A stretch of DNA of 64,000 nt, taken from the NCBI GenBank assembly GCA_005778405.1, contig SXOA01000023.1, positions 1 through 64,000 of the forward strand. Direction: 5' to 3'. Shown piece after piece: positions 52,722-61,263 of the stretch; position 1 is the stretch's first letter; each line of letters starts with the position of its first letter. Made by a program: the position numbers and the translations under genes. This DNA is from Planctomycetaceae bacterium (GTDB lineage Bacteria > Planctomycetota > Planctomycetia > Pirellulales > Pirellulaceae). The notes under the pieces are model-generated. The model ran no database searches, had not been told where the DNA came from, and was given only the letters and a program-made list of their open reading frames with translations.

Positions 52722-54344
52722 CTACCACCTGAGCCACGCCGGCAGATTCCCCGCGGCGGGAAGTTCCAAGATGCGGACGCTGCTGATGTCTTTGTGGTTC
52801 TGGACTTCGTCCACGGCGACTTTGGCGGGGTGGCCGTCGAGGTTGAGGATGCCGATGGCGGGGCCGCCGGGGGTGGTGCGGCCGACGGACATCTGGGCGA
52901 TGTTGACCTTGTGGTTGCCAAAGATGGTCCCGACCGCGCCGATGATGCCGGGGACGTCGTTATGGGTGAAGACCAGCATGATGCCGTCCAGATAGGCTTC
53001 CAGGCGAAAGTCCCCCAGGCGGATCAGGCGGGGCATGTTGTTGCCAAAGAGGGTCCCCGCGACCGAGAACGGTTGGCCGTCCGTGGTGACTTCGGCGGTG
53101 ATGGAGGAGGTGAAGGCCCCCATGTCGCTGCGGGATTCCTCGGTGAGCTTGATGCCGCGCTCGCGGAGCAGGACTTCCGCGTTGACGACGTTGACTTCCT
53201 CCTCCAAGGCCCGCTCGAGTAGCCCCGCGCAGAAGGCGGCTGTGAGAAGTTTTGTATTCTTGTTCGTGACCTCTCCGCGGTAGGTCAAATGGCAAGCGGA
53301 CGCTCCGGCTGTCTGCCACTGGCTGGCGAGCAGCCCCAACCGCCAGGCGAGGTCGAGATATCCCTTGATGGCTTGGAGGGTCTTGGGGTCCACCGCGGCC
53401 ATGTTGACGGCATGGCGAACCTCCCCCGTGGCGAAAAAGTTGATCAGAAGCTGCACCGCTTCGACGGCGACCTGGGTCTGGGCTTCTTCGGTGCTGGCCC
53501 CGAGGTGCGGCGTGCAGACGACGTTGGGCATCCCGAACAGCGGGCTCTTGGTGCAGGGTTCTTCCACGAAGACGTCGAGAGCCACGCCGCCGATCTTGCC
53601 GCTCTTCAGCCCTTCGACGAGGGCCGCCTCGTTGTAGATGCCGCCGCGGGCGCAGTTGATGAGGCGGACGCCGGGCTTGACGATGTCGAGCTCGGCCAGG
53701 CCGATGAGATCGGTCGTTTCCGGCGTGAGCGGGGTGTGGACCGTGAGGTAATCGACGTGCGGCAGCATGTCCCGCACTTTTTCCACCCGCTGGATGCCGA
53801 GCTTAGCCGCCTGCTCGGTGGAGAGGAACGGGTCAAAGCCGAGGACCCGCATCTGGAAGGCCATGGCCCGCTTGGCGACTTCCTGGCCGATGCGGCCCAG
53901 GCCGACGATGCCGAGCGTTTTGTCCGCAAGCTGCGTCCCCATGTACGACTTGCGGTCCCACTTGCCGGCTAGGAGGCTGTGATAGGCGGGGGCGACCGAA
54001 CGGGAGAGCGCGAGGAGGAGGGCGAAGGTGTGTTCTGCGGTGCTGAGGGTGTTGCCGGTCGGCGTGTTCATCACGACGATGCCTTGCCGAGTCGCAACTT
54101 CCTTATCGATGTTGTCGGTGCCGACGCCGGCCCGGGCGATGGCCCGCAGGCGATGGTTCCCGGCCAGCGATTCGCCCGTGATGGTCACGCCGCTGCGGCA
54201 GATGGCCCCGTCGAACTCGGCCAGGGCCGACTTGAGAGCGTCCCCTTTGAGGCCGGTGCGGACTTCGTACTCGATGCCGGGAGCGGCAGCGAGCATTTCG
54301 AGGCCTTCTTTGGCGATGGAGTCGAGGATGAGGATTTTGGACAT
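52722..54344 (-). CDS. serA: D-3-phosphoglycerate dehydrogenase SerA
   Basis: SerA starts phosphoserine synthesis from 3-phosphoglycerate. The product is 540 residues from MSKILILDS, the long three-domain type. It has the substrate-binding and NAD domains (GRIGQEVAKRAMAF, catalytic region NCARGGIYNEAALVEGL, histidine in CTPHLGASTEEAQ). An allosteric substrate-binding intervening domain follows, then a C-terminal ACT domain (MLVFTHNDVPGIIGAVGTIFGNHKVNIAQMSVGR). The ACT domain usually binds serine, so feedback control is likely. serC lies upstream on the same strand, with a heptamer-array element between them. Confidence 0.97.
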   Translation of the reverse strand: MSKILILDSIAKEGLEMLAAAPGIEYEVRTGLKGDALKSALAEFDGAICRSGVTITGESLAGNHRLRAIARAGVGTDNIDKEVATRQGIVVMNTPTGNTLSTAEHTFALLLALSRSVAPAYHSLLAGKWDRKSYMGTQLADKTLGIVGLGRIGQEVAKRAMAFQMRVLGFDPFLSTEQAAKLGIQRVEKVRDMLPHVDYLTVHTPLTPETTDLIGLAELDIVKPGVRLINCARGGIYNEAALVEGLKSGKIGGVALDVFVEEPCTKSPLFGMPNVVCTPHLGASTEEAQTQVAVEAVQLLINFFATGEVRHAVNMAAVDPKTLQAIKGYLDLAWRLGLLASQWQTAGASACHLTYRGEVTNKNTKLLTAAFCAGLLERALEEEVNVVNAEVLLRERGIKLTEESRSDMGAFTSSITAEVTTDGQPFSVAGTLFGNNMPRLIRLGDFRLEAYLDGIMLVFTHNDVPGIIGAVGTIFGNHKVNIAQMSVGRTTPGGPAIGILNLDGHPAKVAVDEVQNHKDISSVRILELPAAGNLPAWLRW

Positions 54345-54363
54345 AGTGGATTGGGGATAAATC

Positions 54364-54450
54364 AATTTGGGAATTGGGATTTAGGAATTGGGATATAAGA
54401 ACGACTCTCCGGACTTCAAATCCCAAATCCGAATTCCCAAATCCCCAATT
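54364..54450. repeat. Inverted heptamer-array element between serC and serA
   Basis: The left arm has 7-mers TTTGGGA, ATTGGGA, TTTAGGA, ATTGGGA. The right arm has TCCCAAA, TCCGAAT, TCCCAAA, TCCCCAA. It ends 2 bases before the serC stop and begins 19 bases before the serA start. Confidence 0.87.
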
Positions 54451-54452
54451 GC

Positions 54453-55565
54453 CTACCCTCGCTTAGTCTTGAATTCCTTCATAAACTCCGCCAGCGCCTC
54501 GACTCCCGCCACCGGCATGGCGTTATAGATGCTGGCGCGGATGCCGCCGACGCTGCGGTGGCCTTTGAGGCCGTCGAGGCCGCGGTCTTCGCCGAGCTTG
54601 CAGAATTCTTTTTCAAGGGCTTCGCTGGGGAGGCGGAAGGTGACGTTCATCAGTGAGCGGTCGCTCGGTTGGGCATGACCCTTATAGAAGCCGTCGCCTC
54701 TGTCGATGAGGTCGTAGAGGATTCTGGCCTTTTGCTTGTTAAGGTCGTGCATCTTGGCGAGGCCGCCAATGTCGTTCTTGAGCCACTGCAGGACCAGATT
54801 CATCAGGTAGATGGCAAATGTCGGCGGCGTGTTGTAAAGCGAGTCTTCCTTTACATGGCTGTTGTAGTTGAGATACCCGGGGAGGTTTTCGGGGCTGCGA
54901 TTGAGTAGGTCGTCCCGGATGATGACCGCGGTAACTCCGGCGGGGCCGGCATTCTTCTGAGCACAGGCGTAGATCAGGCCATACTTGGAAATCGGGAGTG
55001 GGCGATGCAGAAAATCAGATGAGCAGTCGCAAATGAGCGGGACATTGCCGGTGTCGGGTTCGCCTGTGAATTGCACCCCCTGAATGGTCTCATTGGAGCA
55101 GGTGTAGACGTACGCGGCATTGGGAGTGAGCTTGAGTTCGCTTTGTTTGGGCAAGCGATCGTAGTTGGTCGCTTTGCCGTCCCAAGCGAGGTTAACTTTG
55201 CCTTCTCGCTTTGCTTCGTCGATGGCGTATTTGCTCCACGATCCGGTGACGACGTAGTCGGCTGGCTCGCTTTGGCCGCGGAGCAGGTTCATGGGAACCA
55301 TCGAGAATTGCAGGCGGGAGCCTCCTTGGAGGAAGACAATCTGATAGTTGTCCGGAATGGCAAGCAGCTCTTTAAGAAGCGATTTGGCGGAAGCAAGGAT
55401 GTCGAGAAAACCAGGGGCCCGGTGGCTCATTTCCAGCACACTCATCCCGTAACCGGGGAGGCAGACCAGTTCCCGCTGGGCCTGCTGGAGCACAGTCAGC
55501 GGCAGCACCGCTGGGCCGGGGGAGAAATTGAAGACTCGATCCGTGGCGGTCATGGTCGCGGGCAT
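54453..55565 (-). CDS. serC: Phosphoserine aminotransferase SerC
   Basis: SerC converts 3-phosphohydroxypyruvate to phosphoserine with PLP. The 370-residue product starts RVFNFSPGPAVLPLTVLQQAQ. Family motifs are GYGMSVLEMSHRAPGF, FLQGGSRLQFSMVPMN near residue 80, SCDSDF-like DCSSDFLHRPL, and the PLP lysine in YACAQKNAGPAGVTAVI near 205. The C-terminal GHRSVGGIRASIYNAMPVAGVEALAEFM is typical. The gene is upstream of serA, so the two probably form a serine operon split by a repeat element. Confidence 0.97.
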   Translation of the reverse strand: MPATMTATDRVFNFSPGPAVLPLTVLQQAQRELVCLPGYGMSVLEMSHRAPGFLDILASAKSLLKELLAIPDNYQIVFLQGGSRLQFSMVPMNLLRGQSEPADYVVTGSWSKYAIDEAKREGKVNLAWDGKATNYDRLPKQSELKLTPNAAYVYTCSNETIQGVQFTGEPDTGNVPLICDCSSDFLHRPLPISKYGLIYACAQKNAGPAGVTAVIIRDDLLNRSPENLPGYLNYNSHVKEDSLYNTPPTFAIYLMNLVLQWLKNDIGGLAKMHDLNKQKARILYDLIDRGDGFYKGHAQPSDRSLMNVTFRLPSEALEKEFCKLGEDRGLDGLKGHRSVGGIRASIYNAMPVAGVEALAEFMKEFKTKRG

Positions 55566-55720
55566 GCTCGGAAATTCCGTTGGAGCTAGGGGCGGGGAGT
55601 ACCGTCGTTTGGAGGGTGGGACAGTCGCGCGATCGTTAAGGTTCGCCGAAAGATCGATTGTACGGGGAAGGGGAAAAAAGCGGTAGGCGTAGAATCGGCA
55701 ATCAAGTTGCGGATGCCAGA

Positions 55721-55748
55721 TTGACTTTTGTTCATACTGCGTTAAATT
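55721..55748 (+). promoter_or_regulatory. Putative promoter of the DUF1579 gene
   Basis: TTGACT and TAAATT are spaced by 16 bases in an AT-rich window, about 48 bases before the ATG. This is a plausible sigma-70-type promoter with a good -35 and a moderate -10. Confidence 0.45.
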
Positions 55749-55796
55749 ATGGTCGCCAATTCGGCAAACTCATTTTTTCAATTCGGAGGTACTCCC

Positions 55797-56336
55797 ATGA
55801 AACGTGTTTTGTCAATCGCTATCGCCATTGTTCTGTTCTCGCAATTCTCTTTCGCTCAAGAGCCTCCCAAGCCGGGACCGGAGCACGCGATTCTCGCCGA
55901 GATGGAGGGGACATGGGATGCGGTGATGCACATGCCCGGAGCGCCCAAGGACGCTCCCGCCAGCAAAGGGACGCATGTTTACAAACTGGAGTGCGGTGGC
56001 ATGTGGCTCTCCAGCAAGTTCGAAGGGGACTTTGGCGGCATGAAGTTCGAGGGCCGCGGCATCGACGGCTATGACCAGAACAAGAAAAAGTACACGGGGG
56101 TCTGGGTCGATTCCATGAGCACCACGCCGCTGATTCTGGAAGGGACTCGGGATGAGAAAACCAAAGTCTTGACGATGACTGGCGAACATCCGGGCCCCGA
56201 CGGCAAGCCGGCCAAGGTCAAGACGAAGTCATCGTTTAAGGACAAGGACCATCACACCTTCACCATGTATATGGTCGGCGAAGAGGGGAAGGACGAGGAA
56301 ATGATGACGATTGAATACACGCGGAAGAAGAAGTAG
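55797..56336 (+). CDS. Secreted DUF1579 family protein
   Basis: The ATG has an optimal Shine-Dalgarno (GGAGGT) and gives 179 residues. The signal peptide is KRVLSIAIAIVLFSQFSFAQ. The mature part matches DUF1579: EHAILAEMEGTWDAVMHMPG, MWLSSKFEGDFGGMKFEGRGIDGYDQNKKKYTGVWVDSM, and LTMTGEHPGPDGKPAKVKTKSSFKDKDHHTF. Such proteins are lipocalin-like beta barrels of unknown ligand. The protein is strongly lysine-rich at its end. Confidence 0.85.
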   Translation: MKRVLSIAIAIVLFSQFSFAQEPPKPGPEHAILAEMEGTWDAVMHMPGAPKDAPASKGTHVYKLECGGMWLSSKFEGDFGGMKFEGRGIDGYDQNKKKYTGVWVDSMSTTPLILEGTRDEKTKVLTMTGEHPGPDGKPAKVKTKSSFKDKDHHTFTMYMVGEEGKDEEMMTIEYTRKKK

Positions 56337-56366
56337 CGGGTACTTGCTTCAAGGCCCTCACTCCAC

Positions 56367-56387
56367 CCCTCTCCCAATGGGAGAGGG
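56367..56387. terminator. Hairpin between convergent genes
   Basis: CCCTCTCCC and GGGAGAGGG pair across a 3-base loop between the DUF1579 and TPR genes. No oligo-T run follows on either strand, so it may be a repeat that works as a weak bidirectional terminator. Confidence 0.45.
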
Positions 56388-56389
56388 AG

Positions 56390-57148
56390 TTAGTAGTTGC
56401 GGCTCGTGAAGCCCGCTGCTCCCGCGCTGCGGAGCGGGCCGGTGCCGGCTGGGGCAAGATTACTGGCGGGGACGGTGCCGACTCGCTGCTGGAGGGAGGC
56501 AATCCGCTCGGGGACGCCCGGCTGGAAGGTGTTGAGCGAATAGGAACGCTGGTAGTTGGCGAGGGCCTGCGGCAGATCCCCCATTTTTTCCTTCACGCTT
56601 CCCAGAGAAGCATGGACGCGTGGGTTGTTGACGTTGAGTTGGAGGGCCTGCTGCAACTGGAGTTCGGCAGTCCGCAGGTCGCCGTATTCTTCGTACAGGC
56701 GGGCGAGTTCCACGCGGGCATCCGCGGACTGCGGACTGGTCATGCACCAATTCCTTCCCAATTCAAAGGCGTGGTCGACCCGCTGCGTTTGCGCGAGAAG
56801 GACGGCTAGGCCGCGGTGGCAATCGACGTGATTGGGGTTGAGCGCCAGGCACTGGCGATAGAGATTTTCGGCACTAGCAAGCTGAGCCATGTTCTTGGTC
56901 TGAAAGCCTTGCAAGTGAGCGACTGCCCCCAGGTTGTAATAGGCGTCCGCATTTTGCGGGTTGGCTTGCTTGGCCGCTTCGAATTTTGACTGCGCCACCG
57001 CCAATTGGCCGCGGTTGTAGTAGCGGATGCCAGCCGCATTGCGATTCTGCGCGACCATGCCACAGCCGGACGCGCCGGCCAAAATGGTCGCTATCAAGAG
57101 GCACCGGGTTAACAGCGGCGAAATCACGGCAAACTGAGGCTCCAGCAC
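56390..57148 (-). CDS. TPR-repeat lipoprotein
   Basis: The 252-residue product has a hydrophobic segment ending in ASGCG (about 18-29) that fits a lipobox. Four to five tetratricopeptide repeats follow (GIRYYNRGQLAVAQSKFEAAKQANPQNADAYYNLGAVAH, LYRQCLALNPNHVDCHRGLAVLLAQ, ELQLQQALQLNVNNPRVHASLGSVKEKMG, NYQRSYSLNTFQPG). TPRs mediate protein-protein contacts, so a scaffold role in the envelope is likely. It is transcribed away from the conserved planctomycete gene upstream, whose terminator lies about 100 bases before its start. Confidence 0.85.
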   Translation of the reverse strand: MLEPQFAVISPLLTRCLLIATILAGASGCGMVAQNRNAAGIRYYNRGQLAVAQSKFEAAKQANPQNADAYYNLGAVAHLQGFQTKNMAQLASAENLYRQCLALNPNHVDCHRGLAVLLAQTQRVDHAFELGRNWCMTSPQSADARVELARLYEEYGDLRTAELQLQQALQLNVNNPRVHASLGSVKEKMGDLPQALANYQRSYSLNTFQPGVPERIASLQQRVGTVPASNLAPAGTGPLRSAGAAGFTSRNY

Positions 57149-57244
57149 TCGGCGAATTCGTTCGCGCGCACTCCTTCACAAATCGCCGCGGAGGATAACT
57201 CTCCGCACTGGCCGGAGCAAGGCCAAAATCAGCCAGAGAAAACT

Positions 57245-57280
57245 AAAAAGGGACGAGCCGCCGCAAAGGCGACTCGTCCC
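57245..57280 (-). terminator. Intrinsic terminator downstream of the conserved planctomycete gene
   Basis: The stem pairs GGGACGAG-GCC with GGC-CTCGTCCC around a 5-base loop. On the minus strand it is followed by TTTTT. It lies 46 bases beyond the stop of the gene at 57326. Confidence 0.8.
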
Positions 57281-57325
57281 GGTTCCTGGCTGTGGGTCAG
57301 GGAGGAACGATGCAACGGGTATTCG

Positions 57326-57667
57326 TTAGGAGGCAGTCGTGCCGGCTTCGATCGTGTTGTTCGCGGAAGACTCGCTACCGGCAATTTGCGCCGGAGTGAC
57401 CCGCACATAGCCGAGGCCGCGGATAACTTCCAGGATTTCGCTGCAAGTGGGAAACATCCGGCCGCTGGTCCGCTTGTAGGCGTCCAGGGCGTGCATGAAC
57501 TGGATTTCGTCGTCGGAGTACTCGCGTTCGCAGGTGGTGGGATCAATCTGCCGCCGTCGCTGGACTTTCGCCCGGCGCTCCTGGGGAACAGACTGGCTTT
57601 CCTTGCGGCGTTCTTCTCGATCCGAGCGACGGTCCATGGTCAGTTCTGCTTTGTTGGCTTTGGCCAC
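57326..57667 (-). CDS. Conserved planctomycete protein, basic N-terminus
   Basis: From the GTG at VAKANK the product is 113 residues. The N-terminal 40 residues are very basic and charged ([36 protein letters not shown]). The second half, [41 protein letters not shown], is a short helical module of a type I recognise as recurrent in Planctomycetes, where homologues start as MAKANKAE. The function is unknown; the basic head suggests nucleic-acid contact. It has its own intrinsic terminator. Confidence 0.72.
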   Translation of the reverse strand: MAKANKAELTMDRRSDREERRKESQSVPQERRAKVQRRRQIDPTTCEREYSDDEIQFMHALDAYKRTSGRMFPTCSEILEVIRGLGYVRVTPAQIAGSESSANNTIEAGTTAS

Positions 57668-57914
57668 GAATTTTACCCTTGGCTTGATGACGACGGGGAG
57701 GGACAAGAAACTGGCGATGATAGTGTCCATCGGTCCCTTCCCGTGTGAAGATGTACCGCCAGGGTAAAATGTGCGGCTGCGCGAGATCTTACGGCTCGTG
57801 CGGATATACCCACTGGGGCAAAGATTACTGCCGTGAGGGAGTCCTACGGGCGCAAAAGGTTCAGTTTGTGCGGGTTACAGCGACCGCGTGTGTTGTGACC
57901 CGGACTCAAACGAG

Positions 57915-58655
57915 CTAGACCGTCACTACCCGCGCGAAGCCGAAGTAACCACTGTTTGGCTTGAGCGGCCGGCTGTCCTTTTTAGAGCGGCTAGGAATGG
58001 TCCGTTGCAGCGTGCCAATGGCCATGGAGAACGAAGCCCGCAAAGGGCGGATGGCCGGCGTGGATTGCTGCATGTCGTCCATGGTCTTTGCGGCACTCGG
58101 CAACCCAGCGGTGAACGAACTAAACAATTCCTGATATTCGTCGAGACGTTTTTGATCGGCAGATGCAGCCGCCATTTCTGGAGGAACGATTGGCGGAACG
58201 ACGGCATGGGCAACCGACTCTGGTGTGGGAAGATGCTTCGCGTCTGAATCGTTAGCGACTGCAATCGCCGAAGGAGTTGCGATTGGGGATGCCGGCTTCA
58301 CCGCGGCAGGGTTCTCTTTCGGTCGCTGGCTTGCCATATCAATCAAAACGGCGACGAGCACTATGGCCGCGAGTGAAGACAGTCCGGCGGCAACAGCCAG
58401 CCATCGTGATTTGGGCCGGTGCGACGAAACCGAGAAAAGACTGCCCGAGTTTTTCAGGACGGTTGCGGCAAAATGACTGGGCAAAGGGGGAGTCTCGAGC
58501 AGGTCCATGCCAGTGAACAGCGCTGCCTGAGCGTCCAGAAAATGGCGGCAAGTCTGGCATTCGCCCGCATGGCGACGCAGAATCGCATCCCGCTCCGGCA
58601 CTTGCCGCGCGTCGAGCAGATCATTCAAGCGGTCTTCAAAGTCGCGGCATTGCAT
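57915..58655 (-). CDS. Anti-sigma factor with zinc-binding ZAS-type domain
   Basis: From the ATG with AGGGAA upstream the product is 246 residues. The N-terminal 40 residues carry the zinc-associated anti-sigma motif H-x3-C-x2-C (RRHAGECQTCRHFLDAQ). A single transmembrane helix lies near 98-118 (WLAVAAGLSSLAAIVLVAVLIDM). The extracytoplasmic C-terminus is Pro/Ala-rich, with no sensor domain I recognise. It overlaps the end of the sigma-factor gene by 20 bases, as expected for a sigma/anti-sigma pair. The protein should hold the ECF sigma factor inactive until a signal acts. Confidence 0.85.
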   Translation of the reverse strand: MQCRDFEDRLNDLLDARQVPERDAILRRHAGECQTCRHFLDAQAALFTGMDLLETPPLPSHFAATVLKNSGSLFSVSSHRPKSRWLAVAAGLSSLAAIVLVAVLIDMASQRPKENPAAVKPASPIATPSAIAVANDSDAKHLPTPESVAHAVVPPIVPPEMAAASADQKRLDEYQELFSSFTAGLPSAAKTMDDMQQSTPAIRPLRASFSMAIGTLQRTIPSRSKKDSRPLKPNSGYFGFARVVTV

Positions 58656-59241
58656 GTTGCTGTTCCCTGGCATGTTGCTGCCCTGCGGCGGCGGCACCTC
58701 GCTCCACCACCACTCCTCGCCTTTGTAATTGGTCAATCAATTCCCGCCGGGCCCGATGCACCCAGGTCTTGACAGTCCCCAGGGGAACGCTCATCGCCTC
58801 GGCAATTTCCCCGTAACTCAATTCTTGTTCATGAAACAAAACAAACGCCTGGCGATAATCCTCGCGAATTCCCGCCAGAGCCAACGTCACCTCTTCGGCC
58901 AGGTTCTTGGCAGCTTGAATATCCGGCAAGCCGTCGGAAACCTGTTCCGGCAGCATTTCCGCGGCGGGACGGCGCTTGCGCGTGGAAAGCGCCGTCCGGC
59001 AGCGGTTGCCGGCAATTGCCAGCAACCACGGTTCAAAATCGCGGGCCGCATCCCAACGGTCCAGGTTCTTCAGCACCCGCACAAAAGTCTCTTGGGCCAC
59101 ATCCTCGGCGTCCTGCCGCTGCCCAAGCATGCGGTAGCACAACCCGAAGACCTGACCTCGAAAGCGTTCCACCAAGGCCAACATCGCCCCTTGGTCGCCA
59201 GTCAGGCAACATCGGATGAGAGCCCGCAGGTCGTCAGCCAA
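58636..59241 (-). CDS. ECF-subfamily RNA polymerase sigma factor
   Basis: The 201-residue protein has the two sigma regions. Region 2 includes FRGQVFGLCYRMLGQRQDAEDVAQETFVRVLKNLDRWD with the -10 recognition helix. Region 4 includes LALAGIREDYRQAFVLFHEQELSYGEIAEAMSVPLGTVKTWVHRARREL, the -35 recognition HTH. There is no extra N- or C-terminal domain apart from a short Gln/Ala-rich tail. It is cotranscribed with the anti-sigma gene, whose start codon lies within its last codons. Confidence 0.94.
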   Translation of the reverse strand: MADDLRALIRCCLTGDQGAMLALVERFRGQVFGLCYRMLGQRQDAEDVAQETFVRVLKNLDRWDAARDFEPWLLAIAGNRCRTALSTRKRRPAAEMLPEQVSDGLPDIQAAKNLAEEVTLALAGIREDYRQAFVLFHEQELSYGEIAEAMSVPLGTVKTWVHRARRELIDQLQRRGVVVERGAAAAGQQHAREQQHAMPRL

Positions 59242-59390
59242 GTCGATGGTCGTCTTGGGGTTGTCCAGAGAAAATACCCTTCCTTTGGCCGCCTGGTTTC
59301 AGCCCGATAAAGCTCAGGCTTGCCGAACCTTGTTCCCGCTGCCGTTATTCCATTGTAACGGCCCAATCTTGGGATTTCGGCGGATTTTGA

Positions 59391-59416
59391 CAAAAAAAGC
59401 CCGCCAAGAGGCGGGC
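59391..59416 (-). terminator. Intrinsic terminator downstream of the FHA gene
   Basis: GCCCGCC and GGCGGGC form a stem with a 4-base loop. On the minus strand seven T follow. It lies 45 bases beyond the FHA-gene stop. Confidence 0.85.
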
Positions 59417-59460
59417 CATCTTGAGTATGTTTTGTCCGGAGGGCAGCCTTTCCGCGGGCC

Positions 59461-60123
59461 CTAACGCCGGTTGAAGAATTTTTTGAGCATATCCGAAGCC
59501 GCTTCCCGCGAGTCCTTAGCTTCCGCCGAGGGGCGAGGAGGAAGTTTGCCTGGGCTTTTCTTGGCCGGCTTCTTCGCGGCTTCGATGGTCTTCGTTTCGC
59601 CCTCCGCCGTGATGGTTTTCACTTCGCCACCCGCGGGAGCGGAAGTGTCGTCCAGGCGAAATTGCCGTGTTTCGGGGTCGCTTTGACGTTTTTCCTGATC
59701 TTCCACGTCCGCTTCCGAGAGCCATTGATCGATATTATCGAGCTCGGTTGTCAGGGTGGACTCTCCCCCCTCCGCTGTCCGAGCTGCGACTTCCTTAATG
59801 TCGTGGACCTTGGGTCGTTTCGCTTTGGCCGTCTCAATCACCACTTCGAAGGCCAGCGGGCCAATCCGCAACTGATCCCCCGATAAAAGAACAGCTTCCT
59901 CGACTACTTTTTCGCCGTTGACGAAGGTACCGTTGCGGCTTTTCAAATCCCGCACGACGACCTCGTTCTCCGTGGTCATGATCAGGCAATGCCGCCGGCT
60001 GATGGCGTCGGTCTGCGGGCGCAGATGACACTCTTCACTGCGGCCGACCAGGCACTGCGGCGTGGGAAGCTTGATTTCCTTACCAGTCTTCGATCCCTGC
60101 AAGACTTTGAGACGGACCTGCAT
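59461..60123 (-). CDS. FHA-domain protein
   Basis: The 220-residue protein has an N-terminal forkhead-associated domain (residues 1-95): LVGRSEECHLRPQTDAISRRHCLIMTTENEVVVRDLKSRNGTFVNGEKV, with the phosphothreonine-binding Arg, Ser, His and the NG pair. The rest is charged and poorly structured, with Ala/Lys/Pro tracts and repeated TEGETKTIEA-type residues. FHA domains read phosphothreonine, so the partner may be a Hanks-type kinase such as the one at 1231. It has its own terminator. Confidence 0.92.
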   Translation of the reverse strand: MQVRLKVLQGSKTGKEIKLPTPQCLVGRSEECHLRPQTDAISRRHCLIMTTENEVVVRDLKSRNGTFVNGEKVVEEAVLLSGDQLRIGPLAFEVVIETAKAKRPKVHDIKEVAARTAEGGESTLTTELDNIDQWLSEADVEDQEKRQSDPETRQFRLDDTSAPAGGEVKTITAEGETKTIEAAKKPAKKSPGKLPPRPSAEAKDSREAASDMLKKFFNRR

Positions 60124-60455
60124 ATTTCGCCTTTCCTTCGCAATTTTCGAGTCAGGCAGATTTGCCTAGCTTCGGAAAAATGATTGCGGACAGGACAACT
60201 CGTTGCGATTTTGGGCGAAGTCGGCCAACCAAACACGTGTATTTTGTAAGGGCCGTAAACTGCGCAAGCACCACGCCTTCGCGTGGACCACAGCTAGCTA
60301 CACCTCTCTCTAACAGCCAAACTCGCTGCTGCTTAAACCTACGCTCATTATCGCCATAACCCCAAGTCATTTGCAACAGTATTGACGAGGAGTTTTTCGA
60401 AAAAAACGGCGATTTTTAAAGCTGCACTGATGTGTCCTTACTGGCTTTCTAGACA
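60124..60455. other. Intergenic region, nothing recognised
   Basis: About 330 bases lie between the FHA gene start and the transferase-gene stop. The stretch is AT-richer than average and should contain the FHA promoter. I see no ORF, tRNA or strong hairpin. Confidence 0.5.
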
Positions 60456-61196
60456 TTATCGCCGCAAAGACCACGTATCGGAACCGAATCGGTCTTCGGC
60501 CAATCGTTCTGTGGTGGCTCGTTCCAGAGGATTCAAGTCCGCGGAGCGAAAACGCAGTTTTAGTCGCTTTTCCAGGAATGGAAGCCACAATTCTGCCAGT
60601 CTTTCATACTTAATTCCGCTCGTGGATACATCGGTGATTCCCCCCAATTCGGGTGCAAAGTCGCTCCGCTGGAGCAATACGCTGCCGTGCTGCAAGAGCG
60701 CATCCTTTTGCCGTCGCTGAGCACTCCCGCAGATTTTCTCGTTGCCCAGAATCACATCTCCTGCCGCGCGCCGTTGGAAGCAGAGAAACGGTTCAGTCTG
60801 GCCGATTTGCACCCGCGGTTCGGCGGGGTAAAGGGTTGCTTTGACGTCGCAGAGTTCCAGGGCCAGTAACAGCGTTTCGTGGAACGCATAATAGAGCGGC
60901 TGGGCAAAGGATTTGTTCTGGGAACTTACCGGCAACACAAAGCTATAGGTCAACTCTTGGTCGTGAAGGATGGCCCCCCCACCCGTGGAGCGCCGCACGA
61001 TGGGGCAACCGGCGCTCGCTTGGTGACTCGTGCGATCCGCGGCGCTTTGAAAGTAACCGAGGGAAAGGGTCGGCTCTTGCCACTCATAAAAGCGGAGCGT
61101 TGGGCCAACTCGCGAGGCGGAAAGTAGCAGCGCTTCATCAACCGCCATGTTCATGGGGCCGCTGTGCTTGTCGATAATCAGCCGAGCCGTAGGCAT
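60456..61196 (-). CDS. Lipoate/octanoate transferase (LplA/LipM family)
   Basis: The 246-residue product belongs to the biotin/lipoate A/B ligase fold: NMAVDEALLLSA near 17, the RRSTGGGAILHDQELTYSF signature near 70, and NEKICGSAQRRQKDALLQHGSVLLQ with the conserved lysine near 155. A cysteine in PFLCFQ occupies the position of the LipM catalytic cysteine, so an octanoyltransferase role is as likely as lipoate ligase. It lies directly downstream of gcvPB, consistent with supplying lipoyl groups to the glycine-cleavage H protein. Confidence 0.85.
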   Translation of the reverse strand: MPTARLIIDKHSGPMNMAVDEALLLSASRVGPTLRFYEWQEPTLSLGYFQSAADRTSHQASAGCPIVRRSTGGGAILHDQELTYSFVLPVSSQNKSFAQPLYYAFHETLLLALELCDVKATLYPAEPRVQIGQTEPFLCFQRRAAGDVILGNEKICGSAQRRQKDALLQHGSVLLQRSDFAPELGGITDVSTSGIKYERLAELWLPFLEKRLKLRFRSADLNPLERATTERLAEDRFGSDTWSLRR

Positions 61197-61205
61197 GTTC
61201 CGGAG

Positions 61206-61263
61206 TGGGGTAGGCTTCTAGCCAGTCCAAAAATTCCAGGGCAAGCTGGAAGCCTACCTCACG
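61206..61263. repeat. Inverted repeat between gcvPB and the transferase gene
   Basis: The arms GTGGGGTAGGCTTCTAGCC and GCAAGCTGGAAGCCTACCTCAC form a second copy of the element at 43090. The right arm contains the gcvPB TAG stop. Confidence 0.82.
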
